Assembly (NCBI RefSeq): GCF_000003815.2
Contig: NC_049979.1
Coordinates: 18,936,285-19,000,284, forward strand
Source: Branchiostoma floridae
Lineage: Eukaryota; Chordata; Leptocardii; Amphioxiformes; Branchiostomatidae
DNA length: 64,000 bases
Reading direction: 5' to 3'
Shown here: positions 38,868 to 51,295 of the stretch, piece by piece
Numbering within the stretch: the first letter of the stretch is position 1
Layout: every line of letters begins with the position of its first letter
Notes under the pieces: model-generated
Told to the model about the DNA's origin: nothing
Seen by the model: the letters and a program-made list of their open reading frames with translations, nothing else
The model's database searches: none
Program-made: the position numbers and the translations under genes

Positions 38868-41800
38868 CTACTTCTTCGTCTTAGTCTTAGTTGTATTCAT
38901 GCCCCAGTCTATCTGTGTACAAGCCAGGTTGTGCTTGAACAGGTTATATTTGAACCGTAAAGCTTCCGATTTTTCCCCGGGGTTTCTAAACTTCCCGTAG
39001 TCTTTGAATTCCGGCCCGCCTTTACGGTTGTGCCCGATGACGTTGTTGCGACAAGCGGCAGTCCGGAGCCTTCCAAGCGCAGAGAGGAATATTTCTGAAA
39101 AAGAAAACAAACCAAAGATTTAGCAATCAACTTAAAAAAATGAAAGATTCTTTTTGAAGGAATAAAACTAATGCTAACGTAAAGTGCAAGCCACATCCTA
39201 GGTACTTTTGAGAATCCTGGAGGAAAGCAGATGAATATGTTGAACTTCCTCACATTGGATCGGGTTGTGTCTAAAAGCGCTTGTACATAATACATACCCA
39301 TATAGAAGAATTTTAAAAAGAGCTTAAAATAATGCCTTCGGTATTATGCCGCATGTCTAGGACCAGAACATGAGATATCGAAACCGAAATTCTCCTGCAG
39401 TACCGTAGGGAGACGTTAGTATGCGCATAATCAAATAATTTGGCCTTTGTTAGTTGTCAGTTACCAAATACCATTGACAATTCTACGGAGTTGTGGTCTC
39501 ACACTGATAATACAATCTTCTTGGGATAGGCAATGCGATGTAAACCTAGCACGACATTCTCAAACATACCTTCGTGTCCAATCCTGGCCAATGCTTGGTC
39601 CGGGTCGAATCCGATAGACTTCACCTCATTAGTTGACGCCATGAAGAAATTTTGGCAGATCTCGTTGGCGTAACAACCTAAGGAATATCATCAATTTTAC
39701 ACCACAAGACGAGTATGAGTTACAACAATTTTGATTCAAACATATGTTGGGATCGACATACGGGTATTACAATTTGCACATACAAATTTCGACAACCTGT
39801 CATATGATCATCTAATTGCTTTAAATTGTATGGTAATGACAGTAAATTGATCAAAATATAATCAACTACATTAGTGCCTGCCTGCCTGCCTAAGTGCCTA
39901 GGCCAGTGACTGGCCCCTTGCTCTCTCCGTGATATTTCTCCAGACTGCACATTAGTGACACTTGAAATATTTTCCATGTTGCTCATTCATATGAGCTATG
40001 TACTTATTTTGTCAATTTCACTAAATTTAACTTAACAAATTTCCACTTGGGCAAAACTCATTTACAAGATTGTGGCGAATAGAAATGCAACATTTACATC
40101 AATACTTGCCTTTTTGTATTCTATGATTTGTTTATTTAGTTTTAAAAAACGTTAGAACAGAGGCTTACCAGGGAAGCCCGGGATCTCGTGAAAGTGGTTG
40201 GGTTCGTACCGCTGCAGCAGGCAGATGTGGTTATTCTCCCCTGTAACCTCTAACGTGCTGGAAAACTTCGACTCCCTCTTCTCGTATGTTGCGCTCACCT
40301 TGATGTGAAAATGAGGAAACATGAGTTACGTAGATCTTGCGCGTGAGCAGAAATGTACTGAAACAAAGCATAGCTTTCTTACAACGGTACAACATTGTAG
40401 CAGAAATATAGAAAAAAAACCGTTACAACCGTTATGTTCAACAATTAAAAAGAAAATGACAATGAGCAGACAGCAAGAGCTGAATGAGAGACTCAAATAT
40501 GTAGATTTTTAGATCAAATGTTCACGTCAGAAAACATAAGTTAATTCACCAGATGGAAGTTTGTCTTGTCCAACAGTGACATAAACATGTGCAGTCTTGT
40601 GTCATTCCTGATGTAGTGGTCATCGTCGGTATACAGGAAGTATTCCGTGGACACCTGGGATAAACCCAGATTTCGGCCCGCAAAGTAACCCTGGAACAGA
40701 AAGTATGCAGCACGGTTAGTTCATTACCTTTGCCAGGGCGTTTATATCATCGGTTCTTTGAAACAGCGTATAAAGTGTGGCTGTGTTTGTGGTTTAACAG
40801 CACAACTCAAGAAGTCATGGATAGGTTGTTTTGGTATGTGGGTAGGTGTCAACAAAACGAATGGCAGATCTATTGACAAGCCCCCTAGTGGATTTCTATG
40901 GCACTGCAACGGAAATTACACTTTTGGTATTTTATGTTGTGAACATGCTAAGATCTGGAGTTTGAGTGGCAGTTAGCTTTTGGGTGAGGAATTTTATCAC
41001 CCTTTAGCGAAGTTGCGAGCATTCTCAGTTGTAATGTATTGTGGGCATAGCGCAAAGTTTAAACAGTCCTATTTCTCGACGTACTGATTTTTTTCGCCTC
41101 AGGAGCCTAAACTTCTGACTTCAACCCAACATTCTATACAGCGGCTTATTGGTTGAATTTTGTTGTGGAAAGCGGAAATGACATACTATGTTTTCCGGCA
41201 TCCGGAATTGATCGACGTTAGGTGCTTGAACACTGGTGAATAGCTTGCTGGGGGTGTCGTCTGCAATGACCATTCTCGTCCCCGGGTAGTATTCGTGAAT
41301 GGAGGCGATGAGCCGTTTGAGGTTGCTGTACCGGTAGAAGGTCTTCACCACCACGGTCACTCTGTCTTGGAACTTTCCTGAAATTGTAAGAGAGACAATT
41401 GGTTTGAAAAATTTCCAAGAACATTCAAAATTTCTCACAGAAAAAAATATTTTTCTATCCGATGTTGAATATAAATGTACCGTTAATACATACTTTAAGT
41501 TCATAAGTCGGTCAGACTACACGTCACGATAAATGCCTTTTATTAAAAAAACACAGAGGACGGATGAGTAAAAACCAAAATATACATATGCTTACCTCCT
41601 TTTTGATCGTATAGCCAGGGCAGCTGTACCTGCTGGATGTGTACCGGTATGGTTGCAGTGAAACCAGCGTATTGAAGCCGCACTATAAAAAGAGAGGAAA
41701 TATAATATTTTCACACTGATGAATGAAAATTTTTTTTCGTAAAATTGTGGTAACAAAACAAATAAACGCATACAAACAACATGTACTCTTTAAGCACCAG

Positions 41801-44800
41801 TTGATCAGAAAATGATAACTGTACAACAGCCTGTGCTGAAACATACAATAAAACCGATAACTTGGAGTTCAAACTGGCCGGTTGCTTTCCCGTTCTTTAT
41901 CAGGTGCCATTCCTCGAAAGGGAATGTATTGGTGAGAATTCCAACATGATCAATGGCTCCGTTCCTTAGGCGTTGAAAAAAACTGGTTATATTTACTCTT
42001 AGCCAAATTGGTGCAATTTCGCATTTTATACCCCAAGATCATTCTCCAGCAACCTTCCTTCAAATGATCGTTTTCACCCTTTTCCACAGTGATGACCACA
42101 CCCCTCCAACCCCACTGCTCCAGTGCCCTTATCGTAGTACGTTACCTAAGTCGAATGTGTTCGCATCATATAGTGTGTTCCGATACACGATGTACAGCAG
42201 CTGTCTGTTCAACAGAGATGGGTTGGTCGTGCGGATGGTCAACTGCGCGGTCCCTTCCCCCTCCGCAGCTACATAGTCCACACTGCTAGCGAGGTCGAAA
42301 ACACCCTTCTCTGCATTTAGTTGGACCTTGAATGATAAAGAAAGTGTTTTTTCTCACGTCACGTAATAGGAATACTAACATTGAGGCGAACGCAGCTATC
42401 TACGTTTGGAAGAATCTTATCTCACATTGGAGAGTACCGAAAGTACATGAAAACCATCCTCCCGCGCACGGTTGACCCTCGCGGCAAAGTCTCACGATAT
42501 CGTCAGGCATTGCCCCGAGAGTGCACACGTGGGAGGGTGATGAAAACTTGCCTATAAGTTTGTTGAAAAAGTCGCACTATGCTTGAGCTACAAACCATTG
42601 AGATTGAATCTAAGACACCAACATAGCAGCCAGCACCTGTCTGCTTCATCGATGAGAAAGGGGATTATAAAGTTCTGTACTCCTTACATTAATGCGTCAA
42701 CGACAAACCTCCGAAAGATTGCATTTTGTAAGCTGTGATTATCTAATGTTTTGGGTCCTAACATGCTGAATAAATATTTGACTTGTACAACGGAACGCGT
42801 GAGTGTTGTCGGCTTAATGGACAAATCAATATACCATGTACCTGTACTACAAATCAAATGTCTCGGTACGAGAGACCTTGTTGAAGAAAGACCACCATGT
42901 GACCATATCGTGTGCCTTGGCCAAGATATAATCCATACTCTAAAACTTATTGGAGCTTCATCACAACATTTGAACGGTATAGAGAGATTATAAAGCTAAA
43001 CAGCCCGTTAAGTATGAAAACTGGTATCAATAACACCTTTTTACCGTGAAACTTCGAAACTTACCGTTAGCTGTGTTTGACCTTGGACGACACTAGCATC
43101 GAACCAATCTATACGAACTCCTGTAGATATCAGAGAGGGGGGAGCACTTGGTTTAATTTGATTGTTTGTTTGTACATATATATCTTACATCTTGGAGAAG
43201 AGGAATGTTTTGAACGATCCACTGATATATGCTTTGACGATTCTAAATATTATTATTAGTCACACAGAGGCTCATATAACTTTTAAAAATTCTTTATTGC
43301 TCTTAGCTCTTAAAGATTTGACTTCTACTCCACTGCTTCACTTTACACTGACCTTCAATGCAAAGCTAAACCAGACTGCACTGTTCATATATTAGCATCA
43401 AAACACGCCCGAAACACGTCATGAAAATTTGGATGAGTCCAATTTTTGTGTTGCATATTACAGTGAAACTAGTTCAATAAAACACGTCTCTGTTAGTAAA
43501 CAACATTCAGTAAACTTCTTTAGTAGACGACATTCTTCCAATAGATCGTTTTTCACGTGACGTCACATGGACACCAACATTGAAGCGGCCTTTTGCATTT
43601 GAGTGAATCATACTACATCCAATTTTACATAGTTTCTGGCCCCTCTCAAATACGTGTATGTAGTTCACAAAAGAGAATAGCAGAATAATACATAAAGACC
43701 TGTCTATAAGATTGGAAAACGTCGTTTACGTTGGGCTGCGGTCTACTGAAATGCAGATCAAGGACACCAACATGGCGACCATTGCTATGGACATACTCTA
43801 TGCAAGATCCATACCGTTTAACCTGACCTTCCTCCTGGGCCTGCAGTACACACCGTGAGCCGGGTAGCTGATCGGTGAAGACCCCTCCACTTGGTTGTAA
43901 ACATCCTTGAGGTCAATACGCCTGAGGAAACGGGTAGAATTTTATGTATTTTAGAAGCTAGATCAAAGTGTTTATGGAGAACTCCAGAAGTTTCTATTGA
44001 TAGATGACGTTACTAATGACGACTATACGTTTGCTTTGCTTTCCAGAATGGCGGCGGTAGCGGGACGTGAAACTTCAGTATTCCAGTTGTTTTACTCTAC
44101 ACAACAAACATACCGATAAGTATTCATGAGCAAGGGCTTTAGAAACGAGTATGGTACATGCTAGTAGATCATTGGTACTGAGAACAAACTCTGATGTCAC
44201 ATCCAATTCTATGGACATCCTGAGACTAAGCTATTTTGTAAATTTATTAACTTATTCAATCTCCGAGTATGCCCCTAAACACGTAGTATATCATATTAAA
44301 AGTAGACACTCACCGTCTCTCAAATCTTTCCAAACTTTCTGCCTGCTCTTTCTGTTTATTTGCCAGTTGCCATGGTGACAAGTAGTGTGATGGTCTCTGC
44401 CCGCCACACTTACAAAGGGTTTCCCTGTACGCAGAGGGAGGAAAACATTTTAGACTCTAGGACGCACCAATTTTACTTCTTGGTCTTTTGATTTTTACAT
44501 GTAAATGGTTCAGTTGGTGGCGAAATATATAGGAAAGAGACATCATAGACCCAAATACTACAACAGGAACCACATGGATTTTTAACTTCAAATATATTGA
44601 TAGATGGATTAGAGCAATAATTAGGCAAACATGGTCTTTAATAAATCTACTGTTGTCAAAATGTGAACATTTTTGGTTTGAGTTCACCCGGAAGTGAGTT
44701 GGGACATTTTTATTCACTTTACTTTCAAGTCAGAAAACAGTGAAGCGGTGAATCCGAGAACTAAGACATAAGATCGGCGTGATTGTAAGCAAGAAAAGTA

Positions 44801-45922
44801 GTCTGCTGTTTATCGAGCGCTTTTTGCAAGCTCTGAAGTTCCTTAAACACTAAGCTTGAAGAATCGTGTGGCCATATAATCTGCGACTTACAATGGTCAT
44901 CGTCATATCTCTGGGTCACTACAGTGTTCAGGGGAATTGCGAATTACAACAATGAGTTCATTATGTTTTCGTACACAATACATGACGATTGTTTAATGTT
45001 GTGCAGGTGATCTTCCCTCTCGATGACACGTGAAACCCCAGTCACGCATTCATGGCTCTCTCACTACGATGGGCAGTAGTCGGCCCAGTAATAGGCCACG
45101 TATATCTCTCGCGATGACCATTTCACAACCATTACATGAAATAATGGTTAACTCACGACCTTTTTACAACCGGAATGCTTTCGGACCCTTTCCCACGCAC
45201 CACGACACACCTAAGCCTCCACAACCATACTGTTCGGCTAGTTACCATACCAGTACCTAATAAAGTAGACGACTAAAGTATAAACAGAAAGCCGGGTTTA
45301 CTTACTTTTCTGTCGGAATGTCTTCGTGTTCCCGACGCAGGGAGCGCAGGATCGTTTTGACTTCGTACCCCGGCGGAGCTTGTATGGAACCCGCTTCTCT
45401 TTTAGCTACTGAGTCGGCAGTCAGGTTGAACTTGAACCAGTAGTTGCCACAAAAGCTGTATATGTGGAGGTGTGGAACAATGTCAAAAATGAATGGTAGA
45501 TGAATGAATGCCACTATTGTAACTTTATGTAGTAGAGATCGTCATGATAAACTAGATCTGGAAAATGTATATAGAAAATAACGTTCATAAATTTGTGTGA
45601 TGAGTCAGAAAAACACCTGTTCATGTACGGGCAGTTGAATGATGCGTGAATGTACAAAATTTCAGGTAAGACAACTATCAGGGCATATCGGAATAATTAC
45701 AGATTTGATTAGTACAACGTGCAATGTCATGATATAGTCTTATTGACCAATCCTGTTCGACTAGTCGGAAAACAAACATGTCGTTTCGATAAGCTTTTTG
45801 TTAAAATTTTTAGTTAAGAAAACAAAATGCATTCGCGAGAGGGGGAGGGTGCCAAACACTTACCAGCCGACGAAAAATAGAAGAGCGCTTCGGAAAAGTC
45901 GTGATCTCTGGTCTCGACTCAT
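38868..45922 (-). CDS. Beta-1,4-N-acetylgalactosaminyltransferase, B4GALNT1-like, complete, 11 exons, 478 aa
   Basis: Golgi glycosyltransferase of the family that makes GM2/GD2 gangliosides in vertebrates by adding GalNAc beta-1,4 to a galactose acceptor. Exons: 45,922-45,864; 45,455-45,306; 43,921-43,815; 43,120-43,065; 42,326-42,146; 41,682-41,596; 41,377-41,187; 40,690-40,550; 40,298-40,169; 39,677-39,570; 39,094-38,868. Phases agree throughout and the sum is 479 codons with stop. Marks: a short N-terminal hydrophobic anchor after basic residues (about 9-27), VTVVVKTF (220-227), VIADDT (250-255), FAGRNLGLSQVSTEY (280-294), the nucleotide-sugar/metal DDD at 299-301, GFPGCYANEICQNFF, GFDPDQALARIGHEE, and the C-terminal LFKHNLACT that parallels the human end. 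Human B4GALNT1 is 533 aa. The third exon's donor (AACG|GTATGG) was chosen because it alone gives the phase needed. Orthology to B4GALNT1 rather than B4GALNT2 is an inference from the C-terminus. Confidence 0.94.
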
Positions 45923-47765
45923 GTCGACGATCGTTCTGTGTATGGTTAACATCAAAACGAAGAAATTGTAATCAATGTGGAATAAAAATGCCTGTCCTTC
46001 ATTTGTTGTCAAAATGGTGTAGAAACGTACACAATCTGGCCGCCCATGGAAATAGAACTGATCAAACCTGCGCGCCTCTATCTACAGTCCATTGAAGGTA
46101 TTTGTATACTAGTACATACATTTGTATACTACCGTCATATACACTACTATATATATACATAAATATACATGTACAAAGAGAACTTAATTGACACCATAAA
46201 GGCATAGCGTGACTTTCATAAAGTCTTCTACCACTAGAAATGTACAAAAATTACTACAAGTATGTAAACATAGTAGTAACGAGGCATTCTGGTTCAACTA
46301 TCGTTTACTCTACATGTCTAAGATATACTAGTAAATATATTCCATTACTATACTACAATCATTGTGTCTACCTGTATTAGGATTCAACATGATAATAAAA
46401 AGGTTATAATGATCAATGTGATAAAATTGAAAGCACAGAAAACGCAAAGTACTGAGAAGAAAACATACCGGGTACCAGCCGCAGTGTGTTATGCGACCTC
46501 CTTGGGCGAGTTAATTATGACAAGAAAGACAACTAAGATTTACAACAAAATGGAGGTCATTTCTATACCTGTCACTGTTTGATGAATCAGGTTCCGGTCC
46601 CGGTGATGTCTTTAAATCCGTTCTTACTCTCGGTGATGTCTTATTATCGATGCTTAAACTCTCTATGCAGGCCTTTTGAGGTCAAAACATGTAACATACA
46701 GGATCGAATTGTGAGCGCAACCGGAAAGGTTATCTAAAGACACTAACCTTTAAGCAACAGTACGCATGCGCAATCCAAAGAAAAACCGGTTGGACAAGGG
46801 GTTGAACAATGATGGACGTCATAATTGTCTCTTACCTGACAATACTTGATCCCAAACAAGTGACAGACAGAGCGTTTCTGGTCGTCCCTACTGCAGACAA
46901 GTAATGACTAGGATTGTTTGTTCCGTGTCAGAAAAATAGTCCCTATTAAACTGTCAAGTTAAGTTGTGAATTTACTTTTAGAAGATATTCTTCTGACCCT
47001 CAAAAGGTTGGTCAATCTGAGGTTTCATGACGTCATATCTACTCAAGTGTTTAATGTGAAGGGGACACACGTCAAAGACCAGACCTGTGTACGTGTGCTC
47101 TGAGAGTATTTCCGACACCCGTGGGCAATGTTGTCTTTTGGAAGGACAAGTAGAGAGTAAGTCTGTGAACTTCGGCAGTAAACTTACAAAAGAGTTTGCT
47201 CTCTCTGAGTCAGATAAAATCACTTAACTTAAACTTGGACTCAAACTGGGTAAAATTTCAGATTATAGTAATATATTAGGATTAACCAACGGAACTTGTG
47301 AAACACCTCAGTGGCGAATTAGTGTTCTCATGAATTTGTCTGCTTCACTCATAAGCAAGCTGTACAGTACACCTATGGCTGCGCCCATGTCAAATGTTGC
47401 TCCCTGACCTTCTGGGTACAATTAGAGACGCCGGTGGTATACTGTGCTAGTACGTACGGAGTTGAAGGACAGGTTTTCCTGCATTTCAGGTAAAAGTTTA
47501 TCGTACTTGCCACATCGGCACTGAAAGGTCTCTGAGACTGTCGTCCATTTTTCTGTGGCATAGGTAAGAAACCGTTTTAAGTCTAGATACAGTACTTCCT
47601 TGCTGTCAGACTGACTTCAGCAAGCTGTGAGATATGGACATTTGTCACCCTTGTTCACGACAGCAAGTCGAGAGCAACATTGGCATATCCGTAGGATCAT
47701 GAAACATTTGGTGTAACTGTAAAGATTAATGGGTAAGGTTTCGATGGAGAAAAAAAATACTAGGC

Positions 47766-47922
47766 ACCAAATAGCAATCACTTAAGCAAATGGATATGAT
47801 TTTTATAACGGTCAGACGTTTCAGGTAACATCATTTAACTCATTTGCATCAACTTCGTCTTAACTTGTCATAAAATACGCCGAATAGCAATTACCCAAAC
47901 AACTGGATATGATTTTATTATT
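47766..47922. repeat. Copy of a dispersed repeat (CAAATAGCAATYACT ... GGATATGATTTT)
   Basis: Two units in direct orientation (about 47,766-47,830 and 47,879-47,920) share AATAGCAATTACCCAAACAA and TGGATATGATTTT with the pair in GNE intron 8 at 56,836-57,132. No target duplication was found. It marks an interspersed family rather than a unique sequence. Confidence 0.65.
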
Positions 47923-48314
47923 CTATGATGGGTATTGGATATTTACCCCTATGTCATGATTAGTTTTCTAGATACGGGTAAATTGATCAATAAAGGAACA
48001 AAACGTTTGATAAGATCAACCCCTCCTTTGTGCCCTCATGCCGTGAATCCAGGTGTTAAGTCCTGTGTTAAGTGTAAGTCCTGTCTTGTAGATGTCTGAA
48101 GGACTCAGTTACGACGAGAGACTGTCATCTAGAAGAAGACTTCAGTATAATGTAAACACGTGTGAACAGGTCTCTATCGAGGTCATCGGAATGTCCTTGC
48201 CCCGCCATGCACTTATCAGGTTGCTTGACGACCCTTTTCTACAATGACGTTGTGAGAGTGTGTATGTTGAAGTGAAGTCTGGTAATGGTCCCGGTCTATG
48301 ATGCAAATGGCGTC

Positions 48315-49440
48315 GGTCTCACTAAATACCGAAAACAACCGAAAGCAACCGAAAACAACTTGATATATACCGAAAACAACCGAAAACAACTCGACAAATA
48401 CCGAAAACAACTCGAAGCCACCTAAAAAATATCAAAGCAATCATGAACAACCTATCAGAACCCGAAAGCCGGAAAACAACTCGTAAACAACAACAATGTC
48501 TATTTTATCTTCATCTACTGGTTACTATCCCTTGAATTATTTTCTCCACGGCCGAGGGAGAGAATGGAGTGATTCTGAAGGAAGGATTCTTTCAGCAAAG
48601 GGGATGTAGCCGGTGAAAACACCTTTCCTTCGATCACACGCTGTTTTATGGTGTAAAGTAGAATCCTTATTTTGATCATTTAGTTTAATCTGGGGCCTCT
48701 GTGGTAATACACGTTTGCGGTTTTCCATTGAAATCGATTTGTTATGGCAGCGGAAATGCGTTATAATTGAGCAAGAAATATATTAGATTGTTTTGGTTGC
48801 TAGAAAAAAAATGTAGTACATATATTAGCTAAATAGGCAGCACAATTTGGCAGTAGTAATTAATAAGCAAACCTATTTTCTAAGCAGAGATTTCGTTGGG
48901 GGATAGCAGTGACTGCTATTTCTTGTTGTGGCCAATACTACACCAGGCCCCTACCGTTACCTCTGTTTGGAGTTGCACAATAGATGCCAAGTAATATAGA
49001 TATCCATTGATGAGTTTGCGAGTTGACCAAGCAGTCCCCGTTTATAACGTACAGGGTCCGTAAATCTGAATGCGAACATTAATATATTCGAACAGGCAAA
49101 GGAGATCGTTGACTTTACTAATATTGTATTAATAACAGGGGTCGTCAAACAGATAAATCCATCGTAGCCTATAACTCCTGTCCAAAATAGACTCAAAATT
49201 ATCAAACAATAGCCCACTGAAATGATTGTCTGTTGTTTATGGTTTTGTCGAGTTGTTTTGGTAATTAATGAAAGTTGTTTTCGGTTGTTTTCGGTAATTA
49301 GTGAAAGTTGTTTTCGGTTGTTTTCGGTATTTAGTGAAAGTTGTTTTCGGTTGTTTTCGGTATTTAGTGAAAGTTGTTTTCGGTTGTTTTCGGTCTTTAG
49401 TGAAAGTTTTTTTCGGTTGTTTTCGGTATTTAGTGAGACC
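48315..49440. mobile_element. 1.13-kb foldback element with GAAAACAACC tandem-repeat ends
   Basis: The ends are exact inverted copies beginning GGTCTCACTAAATACCGAAA. Inward from the right end lie about five tandem units of about 35 bp (AAGTTGTTTTCGGTTGTTTT with a short linker) at 49,255-49,440; the left end holds a shorter, less regular array of CCGAAAACAACC words (48,325-48,420). The interior (about 800 bp) is unrelated and shows no recognised protein. No certain target duplication was found. The 168-codon frame on the minus strand is largely translation of the right array. Confidence 0.82.
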
Positions 49441-50129
49441 CGATGGAGTTCCAGAACAAACAAATTTTAGTTCCTTAACTCCAATTGATTGCAGACTGCG
49501 GTTTAGCTTTTGTGCTTGCACAACGAATCCGTCGACGTACTATATGCATGCCTTTAACAAACAATGTGACAGTTCAAAGTCAAAGATACAATATATAAGA
49601 TTTATGTCGATTGCACCACAGCGTTGGTAGTTAACCACCATGTTAAAAGATGTCTATCTGTTGTTGACAACTGCGTGTTTCTTCATCCAGCCTGGCCACT
49701 CCCGTGCTAGAAAACATCACGTTTTTACCTTTGACACCACGTGCACTGTGTAATGACACGTTGAATGTAGTAATAGGTAGAGGCTACTAGACGAATACCT
49801 TCTTTTGCAGCCTTATCAACGTGTACGTTTGAGCTTCGTTAAACAATGAACCACCACAGCAACTGCTAAGAAACAAAAGTACTTGTACTTAAATAAATCA
49901 ACAATGAACACTGATAATGTAACAATATCACTTGAAATCATATTCCTTAATTAATGTTAATAATCGGGAGTTGATATACTACATGATATTAGCATATGAG
50001 AGAGAAACAATGGAGAAATGAAGCCTCATCAAGGTCTTCCTATACGGATTGTAGAATTCACCCAACAGGAAATTATTGGCCAGAAGAGTCAGTTCGCGGA
50101 AACCCCTCCGAAGGCCTGTGGAAAGTCGC

Positions 50130-50870
50130 TTTTAGTCCAGGCGATTGGTGCAAAAATTGCTCAAATTATAATAAAAGCATGAAACTTGGCACAAGTGTTC
50201 TATACAACAATAGAAACAATTCTAGGGGCGGAGCCAAAATAAACATGCTTTTACATAGCAACTGTTGCTAGGCAACTTTTTTTGCTTGGCAACGATTACC
50301 ATCGTCTGCATTTTCGCCAGATGACACCTTAATTACCATAGTGAAACATACAAAAATAGACATTTTTGGTCAAAAATGGCCAAAAATGGCCACTTCAATT
50401 TAAAAGTTATAACTTACTTAACAGCTCAAAGTATAATACATCCAAATGAGGACCGTGACATCTATTTTGAAGCAAATTTTAATGCTATTGGTGTAATTAT
50501 AATCAGGAAGGACCCCAAAATAAACATTTTTAGTAAAAAACTGCCACAAAAAACGTCTGACGAATGATTTTGCTCAACATGCTATAAAGACCTATTGGTT
50601 GAATCATTTTACCAAGTTTTAGCCTTCTAACTTGAATTGTTATAGCACAGAAGCGAATATTGTAACAATTGCAAAGGAAAATGGTTTCCTAGCAACCGTT
50701 GCTAAGCAACATGGATTTTGAATTGGCTCCACCACTGAAAATATTTAGTACATACTCAAGATTCATCATACCAAGTTTCATGCTTTTATCACATTTTGAT
50801 CAATTCTGCCTATATTTTACACCAATCGCCTAGACTATTTGTTCTTTGAAGCTCATTAATCGCTATCTAA
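50130..50870. repeat. Degenerate inverted repeat
   Basis: CCAGGCGATTGGTGCAAAAA followed by AAAAGCATGAAACTTGG at 50,138-50,195 recurs inverted at about 50,765-50,850, and TAGCAACTGTTGCTAGG at about 50,257 recurs inverted near 50,690-50,710. Matches are patchy across about 740 bp, so this looks like an old palindromic transposon. Confidence 0.65.
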
Positions 50871-51295
50871 TAAGTTCCAAGTAGCTAGTAAGTAATCATC
50901 ATATATTACTTTGCGAGCTTACCGTGACAGATTGAAACAGACGAGCCCAGGACAAGTAACTTAAGTGTCTGGTGATAATTCGTTTTGTACAACTTAAACA
51001 GTCATTAAAATTATGATAAGGCACTCAACAGCGTTGGGTTGGTAAAAGAACACTACAAATCTCTGTAGTGTCTCTGTAAACTTGTTATAAAGTTTGCTAT
51101 GATTCGCTGATCTGTGTGAACAAGCAAACTTGATGGTGGCAAATGTATATTCCCTTTATCCACATACTTAGTCTGGTAGATATTAAGTGACTGAAAGACA
51201 AAGGTTGTGTACGATTGTAAGTATTTGTTCATCTTAACTTCCAGGTTGCGAGCAGATGACAATCTCTGATTCACCGTGGGCCAAAAACTGACAGC

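Larger units (their letters stand above)
45923..51295. other. Divergent intergenic region between B4GALNT and GNE
   Basis: The two genes point away from each other across 5.4 kb, so both promoters should lie here. No CpG-rich start site or TATA box was convincing. Contents: a short direct repeat pair at about 47.77-47.92 kb, a 1.13-kb foldback element at 48,315-49,440 and a degenerate inverted repeat at about 50.1-50.9 kb. Confidence 0.6.

Noticed and set aside
48957-49463. 168-codon frame beginning with repeated ENNRKQLSL
   Set aside because: The first half is the tandem array of the foldback element and the rest has no known domain or conserved start.
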